Shown here one piece after another: positions 1 through 10,065 of a DNA stretch of 64,000 nt. The position numbers and the translations under genes are program-made. Position 1 is the first letter of the stretch, and every line of letters begins with the position of its first letter. The notes beneath the pieces were generated by a model. That model was not told the DNA's origin. It was given only the letters and a program-made list of their open reading frames with translations, and made no database searches. The DNA is taken from the NCBI GenBank assembly GCA_942490895.1, contig CALNZC010000039.1:3582-67581 (forward strand). The letters are read 5' to 3'. The stretch comes from JAGNXB01 sp942490895. GTDB lineage: Bacteria > Bacteroidota > Bacteroidia > Chitinophagales > Saprospiraceae.

Positions 1-3000
1 CCAGTATGCCTGGACATTTACTGACCAATGCGGTCGAAATATTCAGTATTTCCAGACCATCACAGTTACACCTACACCAAAGGCGCAATTTGTCAATCCT
101 CCACCGGCATTAGAAGTCATCGAATGTGAGGAGATTCCGGCAAGTGCACCCAATCTACAGTATACCAACAACGAAAGTGGATCGTGCGAAATTTCCGGTA
201 CAATAGCTCCTGTTCAGACAGGTTCTGCAGGTAAATGTGGGGGTACAATTAACTATACCTGGACGTTTACAGACCAGTGCGGACGAATCACGCAACATGT
301 GCAGACTCTGATCGTCAACCCCGCTCCTGAAGGTGACTTCCAGAATCCTCCTGCCAGCATTACTGTTGACTGTGCCAATATTCCAGCGTCTGCACCGGCA
401 CTGACCTTTACCAATGGATTAGGGGGCACTTGCGGGATCTTCAGTTCCGTGCCAGCCCAACTGGTGGGCACCCCAAGTCCTTGCGGTAGTCAATATTCCT
501 ATCAGTGGCAGTTTACAGATGCTTGCGGCAGAACGAAGACACACACCCAGTTTATTACGGTGACACCGACACCTGAGGCCACATTTACGAATCCGCCTTT
601 GGATATCACTGTAACGTGTGACCAGGTGTCTTCTAATCTTCCCGCGCTCCAATACACCAATAATGAATCTGGGAATTGTGCAATCACAGGAAGTGTGCAA
701 GGCCTGCAAACAGGGATGTATGATTATTGCGGTGGCGTCCTTTTCAATGATTGGGAATTTACGGATAATTGCGGTCGAACGATTGCACATACTCAGACGG
801 TAACCGTTCTTCCTTCACCTGCAGCTGTGTTCCAGAACCTGCCTGTAGATATCACAGTGACCTGTGATAATATCCCGGGACCTAACCAGGCTCTCAACTA
901 TTCCAATGGCCAGAGTGGAGCATGTGCCATCCAGGGCAGTATTCTGCCATCAGAGTCCGGTTCTTGGGATGCTTGTGGTGGATATAAGGTGTTTGAATGG
1001 TTCTTCGAGGACAATTGTGGTCGGACGATCCAGCATTCCCAGAATGTGACCATTCTTAAAGGACCAGACCCAGTCTTTGTTGGACCACCCATGGATGTCA
1101 CCATCAGTTGTAGTGAGGCAGACCTGCTGGATCCTTCTATCGAGACCTTCTATTCCAACTACGGCTCCGGTGATTGCGAAAATCAAGGCACCGTCACAGC
1201 CTTTCAGGATGCGACGTATAATGAATGTGGAGGTACCATTTTATATACCTGGGAACTGGATGCTTGTGGCACCATCATTACCCATACTCAAGTCATCACA
1301 GTTGAACCAGTAGCTGACCCAATCTTTGAAGGTGGCCCTCCTGATCTGACCCTTGAATGCGGTGAGCCACTCCCGGCCCTGGATGAATTATACTATTTCA
1401 ATAACGAATCCGGAATCTGTGAGATCGAAGGTTTCGTACCACCAGAGGTCACAGAAGTGGATCACGTATGGACGGTGACCTGGGAATACACCAACCCCTG
1501 TACCGGAAATGTGATCACAGAAAAGCAGGTGATCCTCGAAAAGCCTGATCCGATCATGCAGGTTGATCCGGATACGGTCCGGATTTGTCTGGGAGATAAC
1601 TTCGATCTGTCCACCCTTCAGGTGGTCGATGTGAATAATGCGAAGCCAAGCATCACCTATCATACAGGAACTCCGGCTACAGCCGCCAACCAGTTGACCA
1701 ACTCGGTGGTGAATCCCATCGTGACGACCGTTTATTACATTAAAGGCACCACTGTCTTTGGTTGTATCGGAGAAGTGCCCTTTACCCTGATCGTCGATCA
1801 ACCAGTAACCGCGGGTGGCAACGGCGGAGGATACCTCTGTAACGGAGCAGCGAATGTCAACTTCTTTACTTACATCAACGGTAACTATACCCCTGGTGGG
1901 ACATGGGTGGATCCGAATAATAGTGGGATCGATATCTTCCCGCCGACCGATGTCAGTTTTGCAGGATTCCCTCCAGGTGTCTATACCTTCAATTATGTAG
2001 TACCGAATAACGGTGCTTGTATAGGCGATACATCGACCATTGCCCTGTCCTATGTGGCCCCCATCAATATTCTGATTGATAGTCTGGTCTGTGAATCCAG
2101 TCAGGACTTCTACAATGTGTATTTCACTCTAAACACGTTTGTTCCGACAGCATCCATTGGCACTTTAGCCGACCTCGGAAATGGTACATATTCAGTTAGT
2201 GCCATCCCTGTAGATTCATCTCTGACCATCATCGGGACTGATCCGGCAAGTGGTTGTTTCGCGGTTGTCGTCATCGATCCGCCAAACTGTAATTGCCCTC
2301 CTGTACCGAATCCAGTGAATTTGGGTAACCCGGTCATTTGCCAGGGGGATCCAATCCCGACGCTCCAGGTGACGGTCGGCCCGGGTGATATTGCCAATTG
2401 GTATACAGCGCCAAACGGAGGAACACTTCTTCAGGCCAACAGTACTTCCTATACACCAGCGGTCTCCAATCCTGGTGTGTATATCTATTATGTGGAGGCT
2501 GTAAATGCGATGTTCCCCAACTGTAAGAGTACACAACGAACTCCGGTGGAACTGACCATTCAGCAAAAGCCAACAGTGGTCAATGGCATCTTGAAATCCT
2601 GTGATGCCAACAGTGACGGTTTTGCCAGCTTTACGCTGAGTAATGCGAATACCCAGGTGAATGGCAACCCGAATAACACATTCGTCTATTATTTGACGGC
2701 TGCGGATGCTCAAAACGGGGTAAATCCATTGCCAAATAACTACACGAATACTGTTCCTAACCAACAGACCATTCATGTGATGGTGACTAATCAGGCTGGC
2801 TGTAAGTCACCTGCTGAAGTCACTCTGATCGTCTTCCCCACCATTCAGCTGATGGCGAATGTCACCGGTGAGACCTGTCTGGGCGACGCAAACGGAAGTG
2901 TCATCATCAGTTCAACAGGCGGCACCGGTCAAGTACAGTACAGCCTGATGAACAGTAGTTATTCGGCTCAGACGAATTATACCAACCTGACGGCTGGCGC

Positions 3001-6000
3001 TCATACAGCCTGGGCACGGGATACATTCAATTGTACAGTGTCATTGCCCTTCACAATCCCCGATGGATTGGAGCTGACGCTGGATCCATTCACGGTGGTA
3101 TGTAATAACAATAACACTCCGAGTGATGCCACGGATGATTTCTACACCATCACCTTCACTGTGAGTAATAATCAGGTGAATGCAGGTACATATAATGTAA
3201 CAGGACCGGGTGTGAATCAAGGGCCGTTCACTTACGGACAATCCCACAATTTTACCTTACCGGCGAATGGCCAGTCATTGACACTGACCTTTACTGATGC
3301 GGTGAAAGGATGTCCGATTACCCAGCAGATCGGACCATTGAATTCCTGCTCTACGGATTGTCTTATCACCATCACTACCTTGACTAAGGTGTGTAATGAT
3401 GCAGGCACCAATTCTGATCCGGCAGATGATTTCTACGAGTTTACGGTGAATGCCACTGCCGTGAATGGTGGGCCATCCAACAGTTTCGTGGTGGTCATCG
3501 GAGGGACAACCTTCGGTCCCTTCACCTATGGCACAGGAGGTACATTTACCTTACCCGCTGACGGATCAAATCCGGTGGTAACCTTTATTGACAATGACGA
3601 TGCCCAATGTTCTGCCAGTCAATCAGCAGGCGCGCTGACGCCTTGTTCCAATACCTGTTTGATCACTGCAGTAGTCGATAGCATCAAGTGTGATGGTCTG
3701 GGTACAGAAAACGACATCTTCGATGACGTCTTTACGTTCCAGGTGACGGTCAGTGGGTTGAATAAATCGACCAGCTGGTATGTTGATCCCAACTCGGGGA
3801 CGACCTATCCATATGATGTCGCACAGACCTTTGGTCCTTATCTCATCTCCAATGGCGTGGTCGTGTTGACCCTGGTAGACAGTGCTGACCCGAATTGTAC
3901 AGTCGTCATCCAGGTGACACCACCACCACCTTGCTCAGAGCCATGCGAACTCGTTGTCGTCAACCTGAATCAGGGCCCTTGTAATGATAATAATACTGGC
4001 CCGAATGTCGATGATGACTTCTTCCCGGTATCCTTTACTGTGAATGCAGTCCTGGGTACTACCAGCCAATATGAGGTGACCTGGAATGGCATGACCTGGG
4101 GACCATTCAACTATGGGGTCAATGTGAATCTGCCCAATGTTCCGGCAAATGGACAGAACATCACCCTGCTCATCACAGACATCAACAATCCGGCATGTGT
4201 CACTTCCGTGGATGTCATGCAGGACCCTTGTTCGGAATGTAATCAGACCGCTGAAGCGGGACCAAACTTCGAATTGGGATGTCTTACACCCGATGTGATC
4301 TTGCAAGGGTCGGCAAATCCGCCAAATGGAACCTATGCCTGGACAGGGCCGAACAATTTCATGTCCGCTATCCCGACACCGATTGTCAGCTTCCCTGGCA
4401 CTTATATCCTGACGGTCACGTATGCCGATCAATGCGTTGCAATTGACAGTGCCATAGTCACCGTGGATCAGTCGATCCCTGTGGCAGATGCAGGTGCCGA
4501 TGGTGTCTTGACCTGCGTAGTAGACACCATCATCCTGGGTGGAAATGGAACGTCGCTCGGACCAGACTTTATCTATATCTGGAAAGATGGTGCCGGCAAC
4601 CAGATCGGAAATACACCGACACTCGTGATTACACAACCGGGTACCTATACCCTGCAAGTGATCAACTTTACGAATAACTGTAGCTCACCGATCGATCAAG
4701 TAGTCGTCACATTGGATCAGGAGATTCCGATGACCCCGATCTATTCGGATCCGGCCCCAGCGCTGGGATGTCTGGTCGATACAGTGACCTTGTCTACGGA
4801 TCCACAAGTTGGAGTCGTGTTTACCTGGACACAAGGAGGGACGGTCGTGAATGGCCTGACCTACGAACTGACCACTCCTGGTTTGGTTACTCTGACCGCT
4901 GTCGATACAACAAACGGCTGTTCAGGAGCCAGTCAGATCACCATTAATGATGAAACGGATATTCCGTTGGTCAATAACGGCGTATTGAAATCCTGTGATC
5001 CGGATGGAGATGGTCTGGCCACTTTTGACCTGACGTCAGCCAACAACCAGATCAACCCGGATCCGACGAATACGTTTACCTATCATCTGACTCTTGCAGA
5101 TGCTCAGACAGGAGCAAATGCCCTTCCAGCATCCTACACAACAGTAACACCTGGACAACAGGTAATCTATGTCCGTGTGGCCAATGCGATAGGATGTTTT
5201 GATGTAGCGACGCTGACCTTGATCGTCTACCCACCGATCGTCTTGCAGACCAATGTGACCGGTGAGACCTGTCTCGGGGATGCAAATGGATCCGTAACCC
5301 TCAGTTCGACTGGAGGAACCGGCCAGGTGCAGTATAGCTTGATGAACAGCAACTTCACCGCACAGACCGTTTATGGATCACTCCCTGCAGGCGCGCATAC
5401 GGCCTGGGCTCGGGATACATTCGGTTGTACAGTGAGCAAACCGTTTACCGTACCCGTCGGGCTGGATCTGAATCTGGACAACTTTGAGGTGGTCTGCGAT
5501 AACAACGGTACGCTGGCAGATGCGACTGATGACTTTTATGTGATCACGTTCAACGTCAGTAACAGCCAGGCAAATGCAGGCACGTTCAATGTCACGGGAA
5601 CGGGTGTGAATGAAGGTCCGTTTACCTACGGAGTGACACACAGCTTTACGATTCCAGCCAACGGACAGACCCTGACGCTGAATCTGGCAGATGTCGTGAA
5701 AGGCTGCTCTCTGTCGGAGCAGATCGGACCATTGAATTCCTGTTCGACAAACTGCCTCTTGACTATTACGACCCTGACCAAAGTGTGTGATGACAACGGT
5801 ACGGATTATGATCCTGCAGATGACTTCTACACCTTTACAGTGAATGCCACCGCACTCAACCCGGGTGCTTCGGGAACATTCAATGTGATCATCAGTGGTA
5901 ACACCTATGGCCCCTATATGTATGGTGTCGGCGGCACATTTACGATTCCGGCCAATGGGACGAATCCGGTGGTTACCTTCCGGGATGCAGATGACAATCA

Positions 6001-8647
6001 ATGTTCTGCATCTCAATCAGCCGGGGCGTTGATTCCTTGTTCCGACAAGTGTCTGCTCAATGCGCTGGTCACGAATATTGTCTGTGATAAAAATGGAACG
6101 GACAATGATCCACTGGATGATACCTATGATTTTGAATTAACCGTCACCGGATTTAATAACTCCGCTGAATGGTATGTAGATCCGAATGCCACGACAACCT
6201 ATCCTTACGGAGCGTTGCAGAATTTTGGTCCATACCTGATTTCAAATGGTAATCTGGTCCTGACACTGGTGGATCTAGCTGATCCTTCCTGTACGGTAGA
6301 GGTAACGGTCACTGCACCACCGCCTTGCTCAGAACCATGTGAGGTGGAGCTGGTCAACCTGAATGTTGGTCCTTGTAATAATAACAACACAGGGCCCATC
6401 ACTACGGACGACTACTTCGATGTCTCCTTTGTGGTCAATGCTATTCTGGGGAATACCAGCACTTACGAAGTGACTGGAGGCGGGATGACATGGGGGCCAT
6501 TCACCTATGGTACATTGGCTGTTCTGAATAATATCCCGGCCAACGGACAGATCATTACACTGACGATTCTGGACTTGAATAATCCGAACTGCTCGACAAC
6601 GATCAATGTCAGTCAGGATCCTTGTTCAGAATGCAATCAGACTGTAGAAGCAGGACCCGGATTCACCCTGGATTGTACCATACAGACGGCAACACTAAAT
6701 GGCTCGGCTAATCCAGCCGGCGGAGCACTCCTCTGGTCAGGCCCGAATGCATTCAGTTCTACGATTGCAAATCCGGTAGTATCCTTCCCGGGTACGTATG
6801 TCCTCACGGTAACCTATCCGGATCAGTGTACAGCTGCGGATAGTACAGTCGTCGATATCGATGCTTCTGTACCACAATCCAATGCTGGACCGAACAAAGT
6901 GCTGACCTGTCTGATCGACTCAGTCTATCTGGATGGTAGCCTCAGTTCAACGGGTCCCAATTTCCAATATATCTGGAAGGATCCTTCCGGGCAAGTGATC
7001 AGCAATGGTCCTGGTCTGTGGGTAACCCTACCCGGAAATTATACACTACAGATCATCAATACGGACAACAATTGTAGTTCGCTGATCGACGTGGTATCCG
7101 TGACGGAAAACAAGCAGAATCCGGTAGCGCCGATTATGGCCGATCCGGGTGAGTTACTCAATTGCGTTATTGATAATGTCTTGCTGTTTACCGATCCTCA
7201 ACCGAACATCACCTTTACATGGACGGTCGGTAGTACGAAGATCGATGGACTTCAGACCATCGTCAGTCAACCTGGCGTGGTGATACTGACTGCGACCAAT
7301 ACCATCACGGGTTGTGTCGGAGTCAGTCAGATCATCATCGAGGATCAGACTGAATATCCCATCGTGACTGTTCAGCCTCCGGGTAGTCTCAATTGCGTAG
7401 AAACGGAGGTGACCATTGATGCCAGTACATCACAGAGTGGTCCGAATATCATTTTTACCTGGTACGACGAAAATGGAGTTGAAGTACAATCCGGTTCGAA
7501 CAAGTTCCTGACGGTAACGGATGCTGGAGACTACTTCCTGGAAGTGGCAGATACCTCAAATGGATGTTCTAACCGGGATACCGTAACGGTGATCACCGAT
7601 GTGGATTATCCGCTGGTAGAAGCCGGCCCTGAGATCAAGCTGCCATGTGATATTTATACGGCCAATCTTTCTGCTGTAGGTAGTAATTATGGCACCACAG
7701 CAGTCATCAGTTGGTCTTCAGCACAGGGTGCAGTCCTGAGTGGTGCCAATACGTTCACGCCTCAAGTGGAAGGAACTGGTTGGTATTTCATTGATCTGAC
7801 GAATGGAGAGAATGGTTGTGCATCCCGAGACTCCGTATTTGTCAAAGGAAATGCAGATGCTCCGGATCCGGATATAGAAGTGGATCCAATCGCGTGCAAA
7901 GGAGATAATGATGGTGCCATCCTGGTGGGCAATATTCAGAACGGAACGCCTCCATATACCATTCAGCTGAATGGGGAAGTGGACAATTCCGGTCAGTTTA
8001 CACCACTGGGCCCAGGTACCTACAACCTTCAGATCACGGATTCGAAAAACTGTAAATTCGATACGACCATTGTGATCGTTGAGGGGAATGACCTGTTCCT
8101 ATCGCTTTCCGCTAACAGTATTCTGATCGTAGAAGGTGACAGTGCTGTCCTTGAGGCAATTGTCAATATTCCTGCCAGTGAGATTGGCGCTGTGGTTTGG
8201 AGCCCGGGTACATTCCTGTCCTGCGACTCCTGCCTGATCACAAAAGTGGTCCCACTGAATACGCAGGAGTACAAAGTCACCGTCACTGATCTGGGTGGTT
8301 GTTCAGCAGTCGACTATATCATTGTCGTTGTGAAGAAGGATACCAAGGTGTATATACCGAATGCCTTCTCACCCGATGGGGATATTATCAATGACAACTT
8401 CACTCTGTACGGGGACGACAAAGTCAAACGAATCATTTCGATGAAGATCTTTGATCGCTGGGGAGGTTTGATGTTCCAGGGAGATGATATACCACCGAAT
8501 GATCCGCAATACGGATGGGATGGGACGACCAAGGGACAGCCAGTTGAACTGGGCGTGTATGTGTACATGTTTATTGTGGAGTTCACAGACGGTCGTCAGG
8601 AAGTCTTCTCCGGAGATGTGACCGTGACCAAGAAATTGGCCCCTTAA
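1..8647 (+). CDS. Giant type IX-secreted repeat adhesin (3' part, start outside window)
   Basis: The frame is open from base 2, so the gene is cut by the window start; about 2,880 residues are visible. The first 440 residues are Cys-rich repeats of about 82 residues with a W-x-F-x-D-x-CGR core, resembling HYR-type modules. The middle carries SprB-type repeats (VTGETCLGDANGS, GGTGQVQYSLMN) and PKD-like Ig modules inside a large tandem duplication. The last 100 residues are a gliding-motility-associated C-terminal domain (IPNAFSPDGD, then FDRWGG, YGWDG, GVYVYMF), the type IX secretion and surface-attachment signal. The product is inferred to be an exported surface adhesin. No N-terminal signal peptide can be seen because the start is missing. 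It is the only gene before the terminator and convergent hypE. Confidence 0.9.
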   Translation, partial: QYAWTFTDQCGRNIQYFQTITVTPTPKAQFVNPPPALEVIECEEIPASAPNLQYTNNESGSCEISGTIAPVQTGSAGKCGGTINYTWTFTDQCGRITQHVQTLIVNPAPEGDFQNPPASITVDCANIPASAPALTFTNGLGGTCGIFSSVPAQLVGTPSPCGSQYSYQWQFTDACGRTKTHTQFITVTPTPEATFTNPPLDITVTCDQVSSNLPALQYTNNESGNCAITGSVQGLQTGMYDYCGGVLFNDWEFTDNCGRTIAHTQTVTVLPSPAAVFQNLPVDITVTCDNIPGPNQALNYSNGQSGACAIQGSILPSESGSWDACGGYKVFEWFFEDNCGRTIQHSQNVTILKGPDPVFVGPPMDVTISCSEADLLDPSIETFYSNYGSGDCENQGTVTAFQDATYNECGGTILYTWELDACGTIITHTQVITVEPVADPIFEGGPPDLTLECGEPLPALDELYYFNNESGICEIEGFVPPEVTEVDHVWTVTWEYTNPCTGNVITEKQVILEKPDPIMQVDPDTVRICLGDNFDLSTLQVVDVNNAKPSITYHTGTPATAANQLTNSVVNPIVTTVYYIKGTTVFGCIGEVPFTLIVDQPVTAGGNGGGYLCNGAANVNFFTYINGNYTPGGTWVDPNNSGIDIFPPTDVSFAGFPPGVYTFNYVVPNNGACIGDTSTIALSYVAPINILIDSLVCESSQDFYNVYFTLNTFVPTASIGTLADLGNGTYSVSAIPVDSSLTIIGTDPASGCFAVVVIDPPNCNCPPVPNPVNLGNPVICQGDPIPTLQVTVGPGDIANWYTAPNGGTLLQANSTSYTPAVSNPGVYIYYVEAVNAMFPNCKSTQRTPVELTIQQKPTVVNGILKSCDANSDGFASFTLSNANTQVNGNPNNTFVYYLTAADAQNGVNPLPNNYTNTVPNQQTIHVMVTNQAGCKSPAEVTLIVFPTIQLMANVTGETCLGDANGSVIISSTGGTGQVQYSLMNSSYSAQTNYTNLTAGAHTAWARDTFNCTVSLPFTIPDGLELTLDPFTVVCNNNNTPSDATDDFYTITFTVSNNQVNAGTYNVTGPGVNQGPFTYGQSHNFTLPANGQSLTLTFTDAVKGCPITQQIGPLNSCSTDCLITITTLTKVCNDAGTNSDPADDFYEFTVNATAVNGGPSNSFVVVIGGTTFGPFTYGTGGTFTLPADGSNPVVTFIDNDDAQCSASQSAGALTPCSNTCLITAVVDSIKCDGLGTENDIFDDVFTFQVTVSGLNKSTSWYVDPNSGTTYPYDVAQTFGPYLISNGVVVLTLVDSADPNCTVVIQVTPPPPCSEPCELVVVNLNQGPCNDNNTGPNVDDDFFPVSFTVNAVLGTTSQYEVTWNGMTWGPFNYGVNVNLPNVPANGQNITLLITDINNPACVTSVDVMQDPCSECNQTAEAGPNFELGCLTPDVILQGSANPPNGTYAWTGPNNFMSAIPTPIVSFPGTYILTVTYADQCVAIDSAIVTVDQSIPVADAGADGVLTCVVDTIILGGNGTSLGPDFIYIWKDGAGNQIGNTPTLVITQPGTYTLQVINFTNNCSSPIDQVVVTLDQEIPMTPIYSDPAPALGCLVDTVTLSTDPQVGVVFTWTQGGTVVNGLTYELTTPGLVTLTAVDTTNGCSGASQITINDETDIPLVNNGVLKSCDPDGDGLATFDLTSANNQINPDPTNTFTYHLTLADAQTGANALPASYTTVTPGQQVIYVRVANAIGCFDVATLTLIVYPPIVLQTNVTGETCLGDANGSVTLSSTGGTGQVQYSLMNSNFTAQTVYGSLPAGAHTAWARDTFGCTVSKPFTVPVGLDLNLDNFEVVCDNNGTLADATDDFYVITFNVSNSQANAGTFNVTGTGVNEGPFTYGVTHSFTIPANGQTLTLNLADVVKGCSLSEQIGPLNSCSTNCLLTITTLTKVCDDNGTDYDPADDFYTFTVNATALNPGASGTFNVIISGNTYGPYMYGVGGTFTIPANGTNPVVTFRDADDNQCSASQSAGALIPCSDKCLLNALVTNIVCDKNGTDNDPLDDTYDFELTVTGFNNSAEWYVDPNATTTYPYGALQNFGPYLISNGNLVLTLVDLADPSCTVEVTVTAPPPCSEPCEVELVNLNVGPCNNNNTGPITTDDYFDVSFVVNAILGNTSTYEVTGGGMTWGPFTYGTLAVLNNIPANGQIITLTILDLNNPNCSTTINVSQDPCSECNQTVEAGPGFTLDCTIQTATLNGSANPAGGALLWSGPNAFSSTIANPVVSFPGTYVLTVTYPDQCTAADSTVVDIDASVPQSNAGPNKVLTCLIDSVYLDGSLSSTGPNFQYIWKDPSGQVISNGPGLWVTLPGNYTLQIINTDNNCSSLIDVVSVTENKQNPVAPIMADPGELLNCVIDNVLLFTDPQPNITFTWTVGSTKIDGLQTIVSQPGVVILTATNTITGCVGVSQIIIEDQTEYPIVTVQPPGSLNCVETEVTIDASTSQSGPNIIFTWYDENGVEVQSGSNKFLTVTDAGDYFLEVADTSNGCSNRDTVTVITDVDYPLVEAGPEIKLPCDIYTANLSAVGSNYGTTAVISWSSAQGAVLSGANTFTPQVEGTGWYFIDLTNGENGCASRDSVFVKGNADAPDPDIEVDPIACKGDNDGAILVGNIQNGTPPYTIQLNGEVDNSGQFTPLGPGTYNLQITDSKNCKFDTTIVIVEGNDLFLSLSANSILIVEGDSAVLEAIVNIPASEIGAVVWSPGTFLSCDSCLITKVVPLNTQEYKVTVTDLGGCSAVDYIIVVVKKDTKVYIPNAFSPDGDIINDNFTLYGDDKVKRIISMKIFDRWGGLMFQGDDIPPNDPQYGWDGTTKGQPVELGVYVYMFIVEFTDGRQEVFSGDVTVTKKLAP
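2..1330 (+). repeat. Tandem ~246-bp units encoding Cys-rich ~82-residue modules
   Basis: The Cys-Gly-(Arg) core recurs near bases 39, 285, 530, 777, 1022 and 1265, a period of about 246 bp. Each unit reads roughly F-x-NPP-x-D-(I)-TV-x-C, then YxNxxSGxC, then W-x-F-x-D-x-CGR-x-I-x-HTQ. Units are diverged at DNA level, so this is old modular repetition rather than recent expansion. Confidence 0.75.
2576..7365 (+). repeat. Two-copy 2,394-bp in-frame tandem duplication inside the adhesin
   Basis: Matching landmarks are offset by exactly 2,394 bp (798 codons): ttgaaatcct at 2591 and 4985, and ccttgttc at 4226 and 6620. Each copy contains a CD-x-DGxAxFxLxxAN module, one SprB repeat, three Asp-rich C(N/D)(D/N)NGT modules and two PKD-like modules. 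The copies have diverged in sequence yet the offset stays constant across at least 1.6 kb. Confidence 0.85.
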
Positions 8648-8676
8648 TAAGAGAACGATTCAACCAAATGCGAAAC

Positions 8677-8707
8677 GCCGCCCTGAGATTTCGGGGCGGC
8701 TTTTTTT
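8677..8707 (+). terminator. Rho-independent terminator of the adhesin gene
   Basis: GCCGCCC at 8677-8683 pairs with GGGCGGC at 8694-8700 and is followed by seven T. It lies 30 bp past the stop codon and between convergent genes. The minus-strand side has no T-run, so it should act on the adhesin transcript only. Confidence 0.9.
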
Positions 8708-8732
8708 ATTCATAAGATGTGGAATTCTTTGC

Positions 8733-9782
8733 TTAGCAGATCCTCGGCAATTGCTCACCGGGCAACATATGCACTACACGAGATCCCCCGATCAGGCTTT
8801 TAATGACCACCTGTCCGGGATGAGTGTCAACGATCTCGCCGATACATGTGGCGCCTAGTCCTTTTGGATCAGACTGAAGCATGCTTTTTGCCGCTTCCGC
8901 AATACTCGGATCGACCACGGCGATAAAGATCCCTTCATTAGCCACATAGAGAGGGTCGAGGCCCAGTAGTTCACAAGCCCCTTCCACAGCCTCGGCCACA
9001 GGCAGGTTTTTTTCCTGGAGACGAATACCGTGTTTTGATTTTTGACTGATCTCGTTGAGTACAGTTGCCACACCTCCTCGGGTCGGATCACGCAGAAATT
9101 TGATTTTATTTCCAAAAGCATCTAGAAGCCGGATCACCAAATGGTTGACCGATTGAGTGTCACTGACAATCGGACTTTCAAATGAAAGTCCTTCCCGGAC
9201 AGACAGAATAGCCATGCCATGAGCAGCAATTGGACCACTCACCAGAATTTGGTCGCCGATACGGATATGTTCAGAACCGATCCGGGCATTCAGATGGACC
9301 GTGCCAATGCCGGTGGTATTGATAAAGATCTTGTCACCCTTTCCCTTGTCGACCACCTTGGTGTCGCCTGTGACTACCTGTACGTGGGCTTCGGCACAAG
9401 CGTGTTTGATGGCTTGCAGGATCTCCCAAAGTTCGGCAACGGGCAAACCTTCTTCCAGGATGAGCGCCAGAGATAGATAACGCGGAATGGCGCCGCACAT
9501 GGCCAGATCATTGACCGTTCCATTGACGGCTAATTCACCGATATTTCCTCCGGGAAAAAAGACCGGATGGACCACAAAACTATCCGTGGAAAAGGCTAAT
9601 TCCCCAGGGAGGGTGAAATAGGCGCCATCGTGTTCCTGCTCCAGAATGGGGTTGCGGAGCGCCTCAAAGATCAGCTTGTCCAGCAGGCGATGTGTCAGCA
9701 CGCCACCGCTGCCATGCCCCAGGGTGATGACGTCAAAATCCAGTTTTGGAAGTGGACAGTTTAGAGAGAAGCGTACATCCAT
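8733..9782 (-). CDS. hypE: Hydrogenase maturation protein HypE (carbamoyl dehydratase)
   Basis: HypE receives a carbamoyl group from HypF on its C-terminal cysteine and dehydrates it to the cyanide ligand of the NiFe(CN)2CO site. The 349-residue protein has the family start (LGHGSGGVLTHRLLDKL), the AIRS-type NGTVNDLAMCGA segment, DPTRGGVATVLNEI, and ends in the diagnostic PRIC with the acceptor Cys as last residue. It is the last gene of the leftward hyp operon, separated from hypD by a 283-bp spacer containing dispersed-repeat sequence. Length and end motif are normal for the family. Confidence 0.97.
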   Translation of the reverse strand: MDVRFSLNCPLPKLDFDVITLGHGSGGVLTHRLLDKLIFEALRNPILEQEHDGAYFTLPGELAFSTDSFVVHPVFFPGGNIGELAVNGTVNDLAMCGAIPRYLSLALILEEGLPVAELWEILQAIKHACAEAHVQVVTGDTKVVDKGKGDKIFINTTGIGTVHLNARIGSEHIRIGDQILVSGPIAAHGMAILSVREGLSFESPIVSDTQSVNHLVIRLLDAFGNKIKFLRDPTRGGVATVLNEISQKSKHGIRLQEKNLPVAEAVEGACELLGLDPLYVANEGIFIAVVDPSIAEAAKSMLQSDPKGLGATCIGEIVDTHPGQVVIKSLIGGSRVVHMLPGEQLPRIC

Positions 9783-10065
9783 TAGAGAGAATTATTCTGG
9801 CCAGTGTGACAGCTGCAATATGAAACCACAAATCACAATTGCCAAAAAACAAATAAATTCCAAAATCCAAATCCCAATACGACCATTGGGTAATCTACAT
9901 TGTCAAACGAAGTAAATCAGTAATCAAATATCAACGCGTTAATCGTTTTTTAGCAACCGGAATTGTTAGAATCCAACTGCCCAATCGAAAAGCCCCTTCA
10001 ATGAAAAACGACTCAGGCGAATGGCGAAAAAAAGCCCTTCACCTATTACCCAACACCCAACACCC
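9783..10065. other. hypD-hypE spacer with dispersed intergenic repeat
   Basis: No credible gene is present. Bases 9985-10075 contain a segment (cccttcaatg, actcaggcgaa) that recurs beside the cassette ORF near 39850, followed by an acccaacaccc word array at 10047-10070, directly after the hypD stop on the minus strand. Confidence 0.5.

Noticed and set aside
253..8586. Minus-strand and alternate-frame ORFs within the giant adhesin
   Set aside because: They are shadows of the long coding frame, without family motifs or start signals.
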